This document shows positions 10,848-21,426 of a stretch of 64,000 nt of DNA, in pieces. A model generated the notes under the pieces. It made no database searches. It was not told where the DNA came from and saw only the letters and a program-made list of their open reading frames with translations. Origin of the DNA: Desulfomonile sp963700305 (GTDB lineage Bacteria; Desulfobacterota; Desulfomonilia; Desulfomonilales; Desulfomonilaceae); assembly GCA_963700305.1 (NCBI GenBank), contig CAVOXB010000022.1, forward strand, positions 1-64,000, in the 5' to 3' direction. A program made the translations under genes and the position numbers. Position 1 is the stretch's first letter, and the number at the start of each line of letters is the position of its first letter.

Positions 10848-12252
10848 CAGACATGTTCCGGGACGACAAAAGGTCCCGATAACTGCCCCGCAACAGTTGG
10901 TTCGCTCGCGAAACCACGTCGGCAGCGCCGACGAATTCTTCGCGCTCAGCATCCATTTCGAGCCACGGGCCAAGCGTGATTCGGGACTTCGAGAAGTCGA
11001 CGCCGTTGGCGGCCAGATGCTCTTGAAAGCGGCCGAACGATTTCCACGGCTTCACTGCCCCGGTCTTTGATGGCGTCGCGCACTTCGTCCGCCGAATGCG
11101 ACGTGCCGACACGGTAGGACGCGTTGGCCATGTGAACCAGCGCGGTCGACAAGTGACCTTCGAGGATGTCGGCCCGCAGGTCGCTGACGTTGCGGCTCCG
11201 CACGGCGGAAAGGAAGTTGTACAGGTGACCCTTGTGCGCGGTGAAACCGCCCGAATCGCCAGGCTTGCCGGTCGGATTCGGCAATGGAGCCTCGCCCCGT
11301 TCGCACTTGATTCTCTTGTTGATGGACTTCGGCCCTTTTTCCGAAGGCAGGTTGCGCAACTCGAAAATGACCAGCGGTCCCGGATCGTACTGGAAGAGTC
11401 GCCAACTGTGTATTGGGCGTCTGGCCGTCGTCGTCGAACGTGAACCGTCCGCCCAAACTCAGCACGCGTCGGGGAAGTGTCGTTTTGGCCGAGAGCCAGA
11501 CGGACTTCATTCAACTGATAGACTGCCGTTATTGCCGAGTTCACCGGTTCCGGTCGACCAGTCCCAGTGCCAGTCGTAGTGGAGTTGCTTGCGCATCAAC
11601 GGCGTCTGCGGCGCAGGGCCGAGCCACAGATCGTAATTGACCGACGAGGGAACCGGCTGTGGTCCGGTGACTTTGCCGATGCTCTCGCGTTTGCGGTTCA
11701 ATGCGGACCAGACGACCTGAATCTTGCCGAGTTGGTCGGCTTCCAACCGCATCTCGCCCGTGTGATGCCCGTGATTGTGATTGCCGTATTGCACGATCCG
11801 GTTGTACTTGCGAGCCGCCTCGACCATCTTGCGGCCTTCCCACAGGTTGTGCGAGATCGGCTTCTCGACATAGACATCCTTCCCGGCCTGACAGGCCCAG
11901 ATCGTAATCAGCGCGTGCCAGTGGTCCGGCGTGGCGGTGGTGATGGCGTCGATGTTCTTGTCTTCGAGCAGCTTGCGGACATCGGTGTAGGCCGTGAGCT
12001 TTTCGCCCTTTCCGGCAGACCGCTCCAACTCGCGATCCAGCACACTCTGGTCAACGTCACAGACCGCGACGACGCGCACGCCGGCAAGCTCGCGCAGCAG
12101 CCGCAAGTGCAGACTCCCCTGTCCACGAAAGCCAACCACGGCCACACGAATGTCGTCGTTCGCCCCCAGCGCTCTGGCGTGAGGTGCAACGCCAGCCCAC
12201 TTCCGGCGGCGAGAGTGCTCGCAAGAAATGATCGTCGTGTGATGCAGTTCAT
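10847..12252 (-). pseudogene. Gfo/Idh/MocA family oxidoreductase with export signal, frameshifted
   Basis: The start at 12252 gives a Tat-like signal (MNCITRRSFLASTLAAGSGL). The Rossmann domain is in the next frame: DDIRVAVVGFRGQGSLHL, then the EKP catalytic-lysine motif in GKDVYVEKPISHNLWEGRKM, then HNHGHHTGEMRLE. The C-terminal domain is read through further frame changes: NYDLWLGPAP and HYDWHWDWSTGTGELGNN, then GGRFTFDDDGQTPNTQ, SGGFTAHKGHLYNFLSAV and RITLGPWLEMDAEREEFVG. It ends in FVVPEHV and TGA at 10847-10849. At least four frameshifts occur, but no block of the family is missing. Exported members act on sugars or sugar derivatives with NAD(P); the substrate is unknown. Confidence 0.65.
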
Positions 12253-12275
12253 TCTGTACCCTTTCCTTGTCGTCG

Positions 12276-12377
12276 TAGCTTGACTCTCTGAGTCGAGCTA
12301 TGGACTTGTACCTGTTCCGCAAAAGCTGATGTGACAACGTGCTCGGAGTCAAATGCTCGACTCAGAGAGTCAAGCTA
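12276..12377. repeat. Intergenic inverted repeat, copy 1
   Basis: Two 23-base arms, 12276-12298 and 12355-12377, are exact reverse complements and share the core GACTCTCTGAGTCGAG. They are separated by 56 bases and fill the space between the two oxidoreductase genes. The right arm includes the stop codon region of the gene at 12375-13369. In RNA this would form a long hairpin that could serve as a terminator, but there is no T run. Confidence 0.8.
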
Positions 12378-13369
12378 CTTGTTCCCTTGTGCCTTCTTGA
12401 TCGTCTCGGCGATCGAAACCGCGGCGCCGCCCTGCGCTGCCGATTCGTCGGCGGCGCTCATGAAGGCGTAGATTTCGATCGTCTCTTCGGCCGAGACCGG
12501 CGGCTTGCCGGTCTTGAAGAACTTGTCGATCTCGACGAGCAGCGGCGTCGTAGCTGGACGACGTGCCCGTCACCATCCCCTCGCTGCCGTAGATGATGGT
12601 CTTGAAATCGGTCTTGCCGCCGCGCAAGTCGCGAAACGTGCCGATGCGGCCATCCTTCCATACGCCGACGACCATGTCGCCGCGATCCGTCTTGATCCGC
12701 CGCACGGTTTCGCAACCCGTCCCCATGACCGTGAACAGCGGCTCCACCGCATGAATGCCGTACAGGTACAGCGAAGGGTGATGCTCCGCCCAGGAACTGG
12801 AACCGAACACGTCACACGCGACGATTTTCCCGAGCTGCTCGTTGTTTCGGGCTCCGGCGACTTCCTTCCCGAAACGCATGGCGGAACTCGACCAGCACGG
12901 CACGTTGTGCTCCTTCGCCAGCCGAAACAGTTCGATGACATCCGCCAGATCGTCTGCCACCGGCTTGTCGACGAACAGCGGCTTGCCAGCCTCGATCACG
13001 ATGCGTGCCTGCTCCAGGTGCGGACGGCCATCGACGCTTTCCAGCAGGACGCCGTCGACCTTCTTGCACAGATCTTCGATGCTGTCGACGATCTCCAGAC
13101 CATGCTGTTCGCGCAGTTGCTTCGTATAGCCTTCAACCCGGTCGGCGGATGCCTTGAAGTCGGGCGACCCGCCGGGGAACCCGGCCACGACCTTACAGCC
13201 CGTGTTGTTCTTCGGGTCATTGAGGTAGCTGGTGAAGGCAATCACGTGGGACGTGTCCAGACCGATCATGCCGAGTCGGATGATCTTCATCTTCGTCTTC
13301 GGCACGGCCAGAGCGCGGCAATGACATGACTGCAATGGCAAGGACCAGTAGCAACAGGTTTCGTCTCAT
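12375..13369 (-). pseudogene. Second Gfo/Idh/MocA family oxidoreductase, frameshifted at both ends
   Basis: The body is open over about 260 residues: KIIRLGMIGLDTSHVIAFTS (NAD-binding start), PLFVDKPVADDLADVIELFR (DKP variant of the catalytic motif), CWSSSAMRFGKEV and YGIHAVEPLFTVMGTGCETV. A signal peptide (MRRNLLLLVLAIAVMSLP) begins at 13369 in another frame, with the shift near 13300. A second shift near 12560 leads to the true end (LVEIDKFFKTGKPPVSAEET, stop at 12375-12377). Pairs of inverted repeats lie immediately outside both ends of this gene. The product would be an exported NAD(P)-dependent oxidoreductase of unknown substrate. Confidence 0.65.
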
Positions 13370-13409
13370 TGGTATCTCCAAGTTCTTCGTTGATCGGGAT
13401 TCAACCGGG

Positions 13410-13479
13410 AGCTTGATTCTCCGAGTCGAGCGGACTCCACGCTTTTCTGTCCGAAATACTCGACTCGGAGAGTCAAGCT
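13410..13479. repeat. Intergenic inverted repeat, copy 2
   Basis: Arms 13410-13430 and 13459-13479 are reverse complements over 21 bases with one mismatch, and share the AGCTTGAYTCTCYGAGTCGA motif with copy 1. The arms are separated by 28 bases that differ from the spacer of copy 1. The element lies between the oxidoreductase start and the DUF3179 remnant. Confidence 0.8.
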
Positions 13480-13491
13480 GCGGCGGTGGCA

Positions 13492-13998
13492 TCACGGCTG
13501 TTGCTCTGCGGGAACCTCCGTACTGTCCTCATGAAACAGTTTCCATTTGCGCGTAAACGTGATAATCGCCGGTTCGTGGTCGAGTTGCTTTGCTTTGAGC
13601 GGGCCATCGACGGCGATACCCCGCGTGCGATTCCACAATGAGCCGGTTTGCGTATCGCGGATCAGGCCGTGGTCCGCGGCAACGAACGTCAGGTCACGAT
13701 CGTCCAACCGCCGCGAGAACAGGCGGGCGGCAGTGCTTTCAGGATCGAACGTCAACAATAACGGCCGTCCGTCCAGCGTCAGGTTCTGGACGGGAGATTT
13801 TCGCAGAGTGGCGAATGTCGCGTGAAAGTGCTTTCCGTTCACGACGAAACCGTAGGCGAAACGTTCGGGTTTCGTGACCTGATCGGTGACTTCGGACGCT
13901 TTCAGAAACGGAGCATCGACGATCGGTTTGCGCGACCCGCTCTTCGCGGGCGGCACAACTCGCCGCGCTGACAAGAGCGTGGGCGACCAGGCCGGTAG
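13492..13998 (-). pseudogene. DUF3179-domain protein, C-terminal half
   Basis: The frame contains FVVNGKHFHATFATLRKSPV, LLLTFDPESTAARLFSRRLD, IRDTQTGSLWNRTRGIAVDG and LDHEPAIITFTRKWKLFHED, which is the usual C-terminal end of DUF3179 proteins (function unknown, common in PVC bacteria). The N-terminal half is missing. The frame runs upstream into sequence next to the IS1380-type transposase, so insertion of that element near 13,998 may have cut the gene. Confidence 0.55.
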
Positions 13999-13999
13999 C

Positions 14000-14760
14000 G
14001 AACCCCCCCTTGCGCTATGGCGGGGTAGCGCGTAAAAAACTCGAAAATCCTTGGCGAATCGCGTAGATGCGGTTGGTTCCGATTCCGCGGCTCGCCCATT
14101 CATGGAGGACTTTCGAGTGAAAGGAAATGTACGACAGGCGAGCCGTTCCTGCAAGCAGCCCTCGAAGCGTCAGGCTCAGTGGCGAAAGGAGTGGCAAAGG
14201 CGCCAGCGACGCATCCGCCAGCGGCTCGACAAGCATCATCGCGAGTCGGACGACGGACTGAGCGGCGAGCGGCCGGTGATGCAAGGGTCCAACGTGCAGT
14301 GCATGATGGGCGAGCGTCACACGGGGACGGCCTATGGCGGCATGGCGGTCATGCATCAATTGGTCCAGAAATTGGGACTGGCTCAGGCGATTGATCAACG
14401 CCTGCACTTGTTCCGGATCCATAACCCGTATTTCGAATCAGATCATGTGCTGAATTTCGCCTACAACGCCTTGTGCGACGGTGACTGCTTGGAGGACATG
14501 GAGTTGCGTCGTATGGACGAAGGGTACTTGGATGTGTTGGGGGCGAAACGGACTCCAGACCCGACGACAGCCGGAGATTTCTGCCGCCGGTTCAAAGTAC
14601 ATCATGTGCACACGTTGATGGACATCTTCGATGCCATCCGGCTGAAAGTCTGGCAGCACCAACCCGCCGCGTTCTTTGAGGAGGCTTTGATCGACATGGA
14701 CGGCACGCTGGTGGAAACGGGTGCCGAGAAGAAGCAAGGGATTGACATCTCGTACAAGGG
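14000..14760 (+). mobile_element. IS1380-family transposase, 3'-truncated
   Basis: The coding part starts at 14051 or more likely at ATG 14102 (MEDFRVKGNVRQASRS). It contains DHVLNFAYNALCDGDCLEDM, LGAKRTPDPTTAGDFCRRF and FEEALIDMDGTLVETGAEKK, the first DDE block of the IS1380 group. It stops after GIDISYKG at about 14,758; full-length members continue for some 250 residues. What follows in the frame is the antisense of the MscS C-terminus. The left end of the element probably lies in the C-rich stretch near 14,000, but terminal repeats could not be defined. The element is truncated exactly where composition and gene style change. Confidence 0.7.
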
Positions 14761-16401
14761 CCTCTCGCTTTTGAAATTCCTCGTATACAGCCCAGTTGAG
14801 TTGATGAATTGTCTGCCCCTTGAGTTCAGGTGGGTCGATCCAGCACAACAGCTCAAGTTCGAGAGCTGAATCGCCGAAACGCCTAAATCGAACCCTCGGT
14901 AACCGGATCGGGCATGACAGTTTCATTCTGCCCCGCCACGCCAATCAATATTCCTTCCACCTTTGTGAGATCCGAACCGTAAGCCACGCCTATCTTTATC
15001 CGAATGCGAGTCATCGAGATAGGAGCACTCTCGTTAATCATCTTGGCGTTGGCTATAACCGAGTTAGGAATCGATATCAGTATGTCGTCCCTGGTTTCGA
15101 ATGCGAGTGCTCCTGAAGCCAACTTCGGCCACTTCACCTCGTTCGCCCTCGCCGAGGACAATGTAATCGCCCAGCTTGAATGGGCGGTCGAGAATGATCA
15201 TGATGGTGCCGATAATGTTAGATAGAGCCTCGCGGCCTGCCAGAGCGACAGCGAGACCGCCGATTCCCAAACCTGTGATGATGGAATAAGTTGGCAGACC
15301 CAATCGCGCGCCGAGATTTATTATCGTCACGGCAATAATGATCGCCGTTATGATTTGAAAGCCGAGGCGAACGAGCTGGTCGTCTATCCCGCCTCGCACG
15401 AATCCCGCCAGTGAGACAAAGACTGTCGCCATTCGATTGAGTATAGCGCCAATCAACCATATCCACCCTACATAGGATATGATCAAAAAAACAAACGCTA
15501 TCGGCAAGTAAGCGTCGGCATTAGCAAAATGCAGCCCGAAAACCAAAAACCAAAGGCCAATCTCTGAAAAAAGGATGAGGGTTGCGGGTAGAATAAGGCC
15601 ACCCAAAGAGTGCTTCAGGCTCAAATGAAATCTTTCGTCCAAAATGCCTAGAGCCTCATAACCATATTTGTGTAAAAGGAAGACTGCTCCCGCTCCAATG
15701 AAAAAATACAGAGCAAGCCCAACCCATTGCCACGCCGCCTCGCCGTAAATCTCTGCCTTAGTCCAACTGGGTAATCGGTCTATGAATGCCCTTGAAAGAA
15801 TAAAGGTACCCGATGTTTTCAGCTGCTCTAAAAGGGCTCCTCCTCCAGATTCTGGCTTGTATGGCAAGTCTTTGACTGCATTGTAATATTTTTCCGAATT
15901 TTTGACTGTATCACCCGTAAAAAGGAATCGTTCCACCGATGATCCGTCCTTAACAACTGCAATGGCGATTTCCGTGTAGGGAACCGTCCAGCTGGTCATT
16001 TTTTCAGCCTTGACAGCTTTGGCGTCAGGAATCTCCTCATAGGGAGGAATTTCAATTCGATCGAGTGTTTCCTTGAGATATAGGGCAGCATATATACCGA
16101 TCACATGTTTGAGGGCGGGCGGTTCTTTTTCAAGATTCAGACAGAGCATTGCACGATTCACGAGAGCTCTCGCATCATCACTTCGGCCCCCCTTGAATCC
16201 TTGAACCGCCTTGTTCATTTCGTCGAGAAAGGTTTTGAGCGTGGCTCTCGGACTTGACCGATCGGGAGGCTCCAATGGGTGAATCGCCTGCGCTGCATCA
16301 GCGGTAGCTCCAAGCATCCCGAAAAGCAGCACACAAAATATCGAAAACATGAAAAATCTCATCGGGCCTTGCTCGTTCCCCGGACTTCTAAAGATCGTCA
16401 C
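14760..16401 (-). pseudogene. MscS-type mechanosensitive channel, frameshifted and missing its last residues
   Basis: A GTG start at 16401 overlaps the stop of the upstream gene by GTGA; ATG at 16362 (MRFFMFSIFCVLLFGM) gives a signal peptide and is the alternative. A roughly 190-residue extracytoplasmic N-terminal region is followed by several membrane segments and the MscS pore (YSIITGLGIGGLAVALAGRE, then NIIGTIMIILDRPFKLGDYI). A frameshift near 15,100 leads to RDDILISIPNSVIANAKMIN, and another near 14,885 to SALELELLCWIDPPELKGQT and IHQLNWAVYEEFQKRE. There the sequence ends at the transposase junction, about 10-20 residues short of a normal end. The role is release of solutes on osmotic downshock. 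Confidence 0.7.
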
Positions 16402-16794
16402 TCCTCAACCTCGGCATCGTCTGACGTTCCATTCATGAGGTAGCGCCTCGTAGCCATGAGAGCGGCAAAGGCGGCCACTCCCAATGGGACCTCCCAGAAG
16501 GCGGTTTGCGGTTCGAGCATTCTCCTTGCGATGACAAAGGACAGCAGATTTATCAGCGAAGACAGCTCGTGAGAAATGAGTGTCCGCACCAACTCCAATG
16601 CTATGGTTATCAAGAGAACTCGCTGACCAACCTCATGCAAGGTGGCCATGGAGTTCCAGTCGAGCCCCAGAGCTGTTCTCCAGTGTGGCCAGAAAGAAAA
16701 ATATCACGCCGAATAGAAGCGCAAACGCAATAATGCGTTCGCACCATTTGACCAGCTCTTGATTGACTGACGAGATACGGTCACCCAATTTCAT
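16398..16794 (-). CDS. PsiE-like small membrane protein
   Basis: The ATG at 16794 starts MKLGDRISSVNQELVKWCER and IIAFALLFGVIF. A single-base shift near 16,670 continues as WNSMATLHEVGQRVLLITIA and LELVRTLISHE, then two more hydrophobic stretches and a short acidic tail. The pattern of four membrane helices with a conserved polar segment after helix 2 resembles the PsiE (phosphate-starvation-inducible E) family, whose function is unknown. Its stop overlaps the GTG of the MscS gene, so the two form one operon. Family assignment is tentative. Confidence 0.5.
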
Positions 16795-16894
16795 GACAGT
16801 CTCTTTCTCTAGGGCAATCGTTGAATCAGTAGATCCTTAACCTTCGAGAGCCCCGGGCACCTGCGGTAAGGTGCCCGCCACCTATGCAAGACAC

Positions 16895-17004
16895 TACTGC
16901 CTGTCGGCCCTATTCTCAGCCGGTTCCATGAGCCGCTTCTCATCTTCCGGCCTAAGCTTGGGCTCGTCGATCGACAGGGTAACCGAATCGGACGGCCGCG
17001 TGCT
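16895..17004 (-). pseudogene. C-terminal remnant of a second arylsulfatase
   Basis: An open stretch of about 33 codons ends with TAG at about 16,900. It reads SVTLSIDEPKLRPEDEKRLM, then EPAENRADRQ. This parallels the end of the complete sulfatase just upstream (KLTIKVDRPKLSPEEIKKLE). No other part of a sulfatase precedes it, so it is a scar of a lost tandem copy or a recombination product. Confidence 0.5.
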
Positions 17005-17050
17005 TGACTAACCGAAACGCCTTTGCAGTCTGCACTACTGTGCCGGACTA

Positions 17051-19583
17051 ATGAGGTCCGGGTTGCACACGATGCATCGGCTTGCCGTCGAGTGCTTCCG
17101 CTTGCGCATTCTCAAGCTTCTTGATCTCCTCGGGCGACAACTTCGGCCGGTCCACTTTGATCGTCAGCTTGTTGAACTTGGCGGTCAGCGGGAACGGCGG
17201 TTTGTAGTCCGCGTCGTTCACACCGGTCAGTGTGTCGGAGCCGATGTCGAAGCTCTCGTCCCACTGCAGGATCATCGGCAACGTGTGCGGCATGGTAATG
17301 GTTTGGACAGCCTTGCCGTCCACCTTGAGCGTGCCGGTGCCGGATCGGCCGAGGCCGCTCAGGTTGTTGAAGGCCAACGTCCCCACGCCGAGGCCGTCAT
17401 ATTTGAAGTCGAATTCAATCGTGTGCTTGCCGGGAGTAAGTTTCTGGTCCTTCCCATCTGACGCGCTTCAAATCTATGAGGTTCCAGAGAAACACCGGTT
17501 TGCTCTTGAGGAGGTAGAAGCCGTAACCGGCAAACCGCCCGCCCGATGTCAGGATCATGCCCTCGGCTCCGCCTGCCGGCACTTCGAGGTCCGCCGTGAT
17601 TGTGTACCAACTGTTGAGGAGGAACGGCGAATCACCCTGAGGCAGGCCGACCATGGGTTTGGTATACACGAACTCTGTGCGACCGGCGGTGATGTTCGGC
17701 CGCGGGGCCACGATGCGGGCTGCGACCGAGGCGTCCATTGGGAAGACCTGATGCTTCTTCGCCTCCTCGATGAACATCTCTTTCATTTCTTTCACTTTGT
17801 CCGGATACTTGTCGGCTAGGTTCTGAGATTGGCTGAAGTCAGTGTTCAGGTCGTAAAGTTCGAGAACCTGATTGTTGAGCGGGTCGGGATTGGCTGCGCC
17901 GAAGGCCTCCCACGGCGCGCGGTTCACCTTGGTGCTCAACAGCCAGCCTTCGTGATACAAGGCCCACTGACCAAACATCTCGAAATACTGGGTCTTGTGC
18001 CGGGACGGTTCCTTGGCGCTCTTTTTGTCAAACGTGTAGGCTAGGCTCGTGCCCTCGATCGGCAGCTGCTTGATGCCGTCCACGTAATCGGGTGCGGGAA
18101 TGCCAGAGACCTCAAGGATGGTCGGCACAATGTCAATGACGTGGCAGAACTGCTCGCGCAGGCCGCCCTTATCCTCGATGCGCGCCGGCCAGGAGACGGC
18201 CATGCCTTGACGGATGCCCCCGAGCTTCGAGGCGTTTTGCTTGAACCAGGTGAAGGGCGTATCAAATGCCCAGGACCAGCCCGCTGACATGTGGTTGTAG
18301 GTCTGTTCCGTTCCCCAGACGTCGTACCATTTCATCTGCTCGGCCACTGGCACGGCAACGCCGTTAAAGAACGCGACTTCGTTAGGTGTGCCCACAGGGC
18401 CGCCCTCGGCGCTGGTGCCGTTGTCGCCGTTGATGTAGATGATGAGCGTATTGTCGAGCTTGCCAATGTCCTCAATGGCCTGGATCACGCGACCGATTTC
18501 GTGGTCGTTGTAGGCCGCATAGGCGGCGAAGATTTCTACCTGTCGTATGAAGAGCTTTTTCTCCTCGGAAGTGCAATCATCCCAATTCTTGATGATATTC
18601 GTCGGCCAAGGCTCCAGCTTGGTGTCCTGCGGGATCACGCCGAGGCGCTTCTGATTCTCAAAGATCCTCTCACGCAGCTTGTTCCAGCCGTCGTCGAAGA
18701 GGTGCATTGCCCGAATCTTCTCGACCCAATCCTTGGTCGGATGATGCGGCGCGTGGGTAGCGCCGGGAGCGTATTTGATGAAAAATGGCTTGTCGGGTGC
18801 CGTCTGGTGGACTCGATACAAATAGTCGATGGCGTCGTCAGCCATACCGGTGGTCAGGTTCCAGTCCGGCTTGCCGTCGAAGGGATAGATCTGCGTGGTG
18901 TTGCGGAACAGGTTGGGCTGCCATTGGTTGGCGTCACCGCCAACGAAGCCGTAGAAATATTCGAAGCCCATGCCGGTCGGCCATTGATCGAACGGCCCAA
19001 CTTGACTGGCCGCAAAAGCCGGCGTGTTGTGGTCCTTGCCGAACCACGAGGTGGCGTAGCCGTTGTCCAGCATGATCCGGCCGATGGTGGCCTTGTCCTT
19101 GGCGATGATGCTGTTGTAGCCAGGGAAGCCCGTGGACTGCTCCGAGATCACGCCGAAGCCGGCCGAGTGATGGTTGCGCCCGGTAATCAACGCGGCGCGT
19201 GTCGGCGAGCAGAGCGCTGTAGAGTGGATATTATTGTAGCGCAGGCCGTTGTTCGCGATGCGATCCATAGCGGGCGTCGGAATAACGCCCCCAAAGGTGC
19301 TCGGGACGCCGAACCCTGCGTCGTCCGTGATAATCAGCAGGATGTTGGGCGCGCCTTTGGGCGGCACGATGCGCGGGGCCCACCAGTATTTCGACTGCAA
19401 GGCATCGTCCTTGATTACGCCGCCGAATTTTGGGTCTGGTGCCGGAAGCTGCTTTCCGTCAATGGTTGTGGTCGCATCCGGTGAGCCCGGTACGCCGGTG
19501 ATCTGCTGCGCAGCCACTGGAGCGGCTGCAAGCATCGCTGTCATTAAGACAAAGATTTTTAATATGAGTGATCGGATCTTCAT
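17051..19583 (-). CDS. Arylsulfatase, formylglycine type, secreted
   Basis: The start at 19583 is preceded by GGGAGGG and gives a signal peptide (MKIRSLILKIFVLMTAMLAA, cleavage near AAQQ). GAPNILLIITDDAGFGVPS supplies the metal-binding DD pair, and CSPTRAALITGRNHHSAGFG the C-x-P-x-R motif whose cysteine becomes formylglycine. IIYINGDNGTSAEGG gives the second metal/sulfate-binding set. The protein hydrolyses sulfate esters in the periplasm. A single-base shift near 17,445 separates the last 130 residues (FDFKYDGLGVGTLAFN ... LTIKVDRPKLSPEEIKKLE). Corrected length is about 840 residues, usual for this large bacterial class. It is transcribed away from the outer-membrane protein gene located upstream on the same strand, 325 bases apart. 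Confidence 0.85.
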
Positions 19584-19907
19584 GCGTCCCTCCCGTAGTT
19601 GAAATCTGTTCCCTCGCCGTGCCGACGCGGCAGCCCAGGTTTCCAATCCTTTCGCAACGATCGTTGCTTCAACCGCCAAGGTGTGAGTTCACGAGTCAAA
19701 CGGCTTCCCCAAAAGCAGCCCACCCACAAATTCCTGCCCTTGTAGTTGCAACTGCGCCGTCGCTCAATGAAAGACACCGCTATCCCCCGCTTTTAGAACC
19801 TTCAAGCGAAAAGTAAGATCATCACGCATCAACATCAGCAGTTATGAAGTGCAGCAAATCCTCTTCCCCACTAGCTGCGTTGTACCAATTAAGTGGCCGG
19901 GGGCTGG
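19584..19907. other. Intergenic region without recognisable genes
   Basis: About 320 bases between the sulfatase start and the end of the outer-membrane protein gene. Apart from the GGGAGGG ribosome binding site of the sulfatase I see no gene, clear terminator or repeat. A sulfatase promoter probably lies here. Confidence 0.5.
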
Positions 19908-20841
19908 TCAGAAAGTTATGCCCAGCGTAAAACCCCCCTGTAATACATATCTAGTAAAGGTTGCCGTAACCTCTCGCTGCACCACTGTTGCAGAGAGCGC
20001 AGTTTGAGATTCCAGGTTGGCGTTTCCGCGCATAACCATCCATGCGCCGCTGCCCCACAGCCCGAAAGACACGGAATCCTTAAGGGGCATATTATACTGA
20101 AGGGTACCCGACAAGAAATTTCCAGGTTTGTTCCACTTGTACTGTAATTGCTCTAAAACTGTGCCCGAACTCCTTAAAGCCAAGGTGGTATTGGACCACG
20201 CCAACGGGCTATAGACGATTGTCGCCATGGCACCGGAAGCCGGGATCGTGATCCCTATGAAAGGACAAAAGGTTTTGGTCAGCAAATCCCCGCGCGAGCG
20301 TCTGGTTTGCGAGTGGCACGGACCCTATCCTGGGGTCGCCGACCTCTATTCCAAAATGATCCCAGTAAAGTCCTAAAAGAACTGGCCCTAGCGATGCGCC
20401 GGTCTGGATGAACCATGCCTCAGCGTTTGTAGCACTGAAATCAACGGTTGGTGAAGCAGTGAATTGTCCGCCAAGAGTTATAGGGACTTCGCCCGGGGTT
20501 ATGAACTGGCGGCCGAGAATCCCCCCTGCGGATGTAAACAGACTGAACATTTCCGAAAACTTGACATTGACTCCTGCTATGCCTGTCCAGAAGTTTGCGT
20601 CCTGCACTTCGAGATTCAAATCGCCGATATGCAGGAACCCCAAAGGTCCTCCTTCGGGTCTCACTGGAAGATTAATATTAGACGCCACATGCTGAAAACC
20701 CACCTGCACATAAGGATTCACCTTCATGTTTTCAGGCAAAGTCCCCAGACTGGGCAACGGAAGCCCGGAGAAATCTTGAGAGTAAACCGTGCATACAAAG
20801 AAAACACTCAAGACTGCGATAAGTATCAGAATCTTCTTCAT
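19908..20841 (-). CDS. Outer-membrane beta-barrel protein
   Basis: The ATG at 20841 follows GGAGGGGAGGAATT and starts a signal peptide (MKKILILIAVLSVFFVCTVY, cleavage after YSQ). The mature part has alternating hydrophobic strands (VNPYVQVGFQHVASNINLPV, FWTGIAGVNVKFSEMFSLF, LSGTLQYNMPLKDSVSFGLW) and ends in GGFTLGITF. The terminal phenylalanine is the signature of outer-membrane barrels. A frameshift near 20,265 splits the frame. Corrected length is about 310 residues. No specific family is recognised. Confidence 0.65.
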
Positions 20842-21164
20842 AATTCCTCCCCTCCGAAATGAAGGCCCAGCCCGGCCTTCAAAAAACAGATTACAGAACA
20901 TGCAGCTTCGACAATTGGTTACGCGAAGGACACGAGGAGCAATTCCAAAATATTAGCCCCCTCTCACTTCGCAACGGACTGCCCGAATCGCGTAGCATCG
21001 GATGACCTCCCCAGTGGCGCCGGAAGATCGCCCTACCCTAACGGTTTGCCCTTACAATCAGGACAAATCTGTCCATTTCAGTCGTAATCGCGCAAATCTT
21101 TTATTCTTTGTATTTTTTTACGCTACAAGCGTCAATATGACAAGGCAAAAGATGAGGATCCCTA
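20842..21164. other. Intergenic region, divergent promoters
   Basis: About 320 AT-richer bases between the outer-membrane protein gene (minus) and the genes starting at 21165 (plus). It must contain their promoters, but I see no operator-like palindrome. Confidence 0.4.
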
Positions 21165-21383
21165 ATGTCTGCGGAAGAACTGAGGATAGCATTTCCAAAG
21201 GATGAAAAAATAGTCGATGATAAGATAAAACTGGACATCACGACATCGCTGTCGCTGGCCTTCATGGAATTGCGAGACATTGAGCTTAATCGATCCTATA
21301 TTACACGTACCTGTTGCCTCGTTGGCAGGCGCACGCGCGATCTTCAGCCGACAATTTTGAAGCTTCTTCGACAAAGATCTTGA
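21165..21383 (+). CDS. Small protein of unknown function
   Basis: A 72-residue frame starts with ATG after GATGAGGATCCCTA (weak ribosome binding site) and ends 43 bases before the ABC transporter gene. The N-terminal half is charged (MSAEELRIAFPKDEKIVDDK) and the C-terminal end basic. I recognise no family. It could be a leader gene of the transporter or a chance frame. Confidence 0.35.
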   Translation: MSAEELRIAFPKDEKIVDDKIKLDITTSLSLAFMELRDIELNRSYITRTCCLVGRRTRDLQPTILKLLRQRS

Positions 21384-21426
21384 TCCCCCGCTAGAGCCGG
21401 GTCTTAGAACACATTAGGAAGGTGTC

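Noticed and set aside
12505..13329. Long plus-strand open frame of 274 residues
   Set aside because: It is antisense to the Gfo/Idh/MocA gene in GC-rich DNA; the minus-strand frame has the conserved motifs.
18291..19484. Long plus-strand open frame of 397 residues
   Set aside because: Antisense shadow of the arylsulfatase, which has signal peptide and catalytic motifs.
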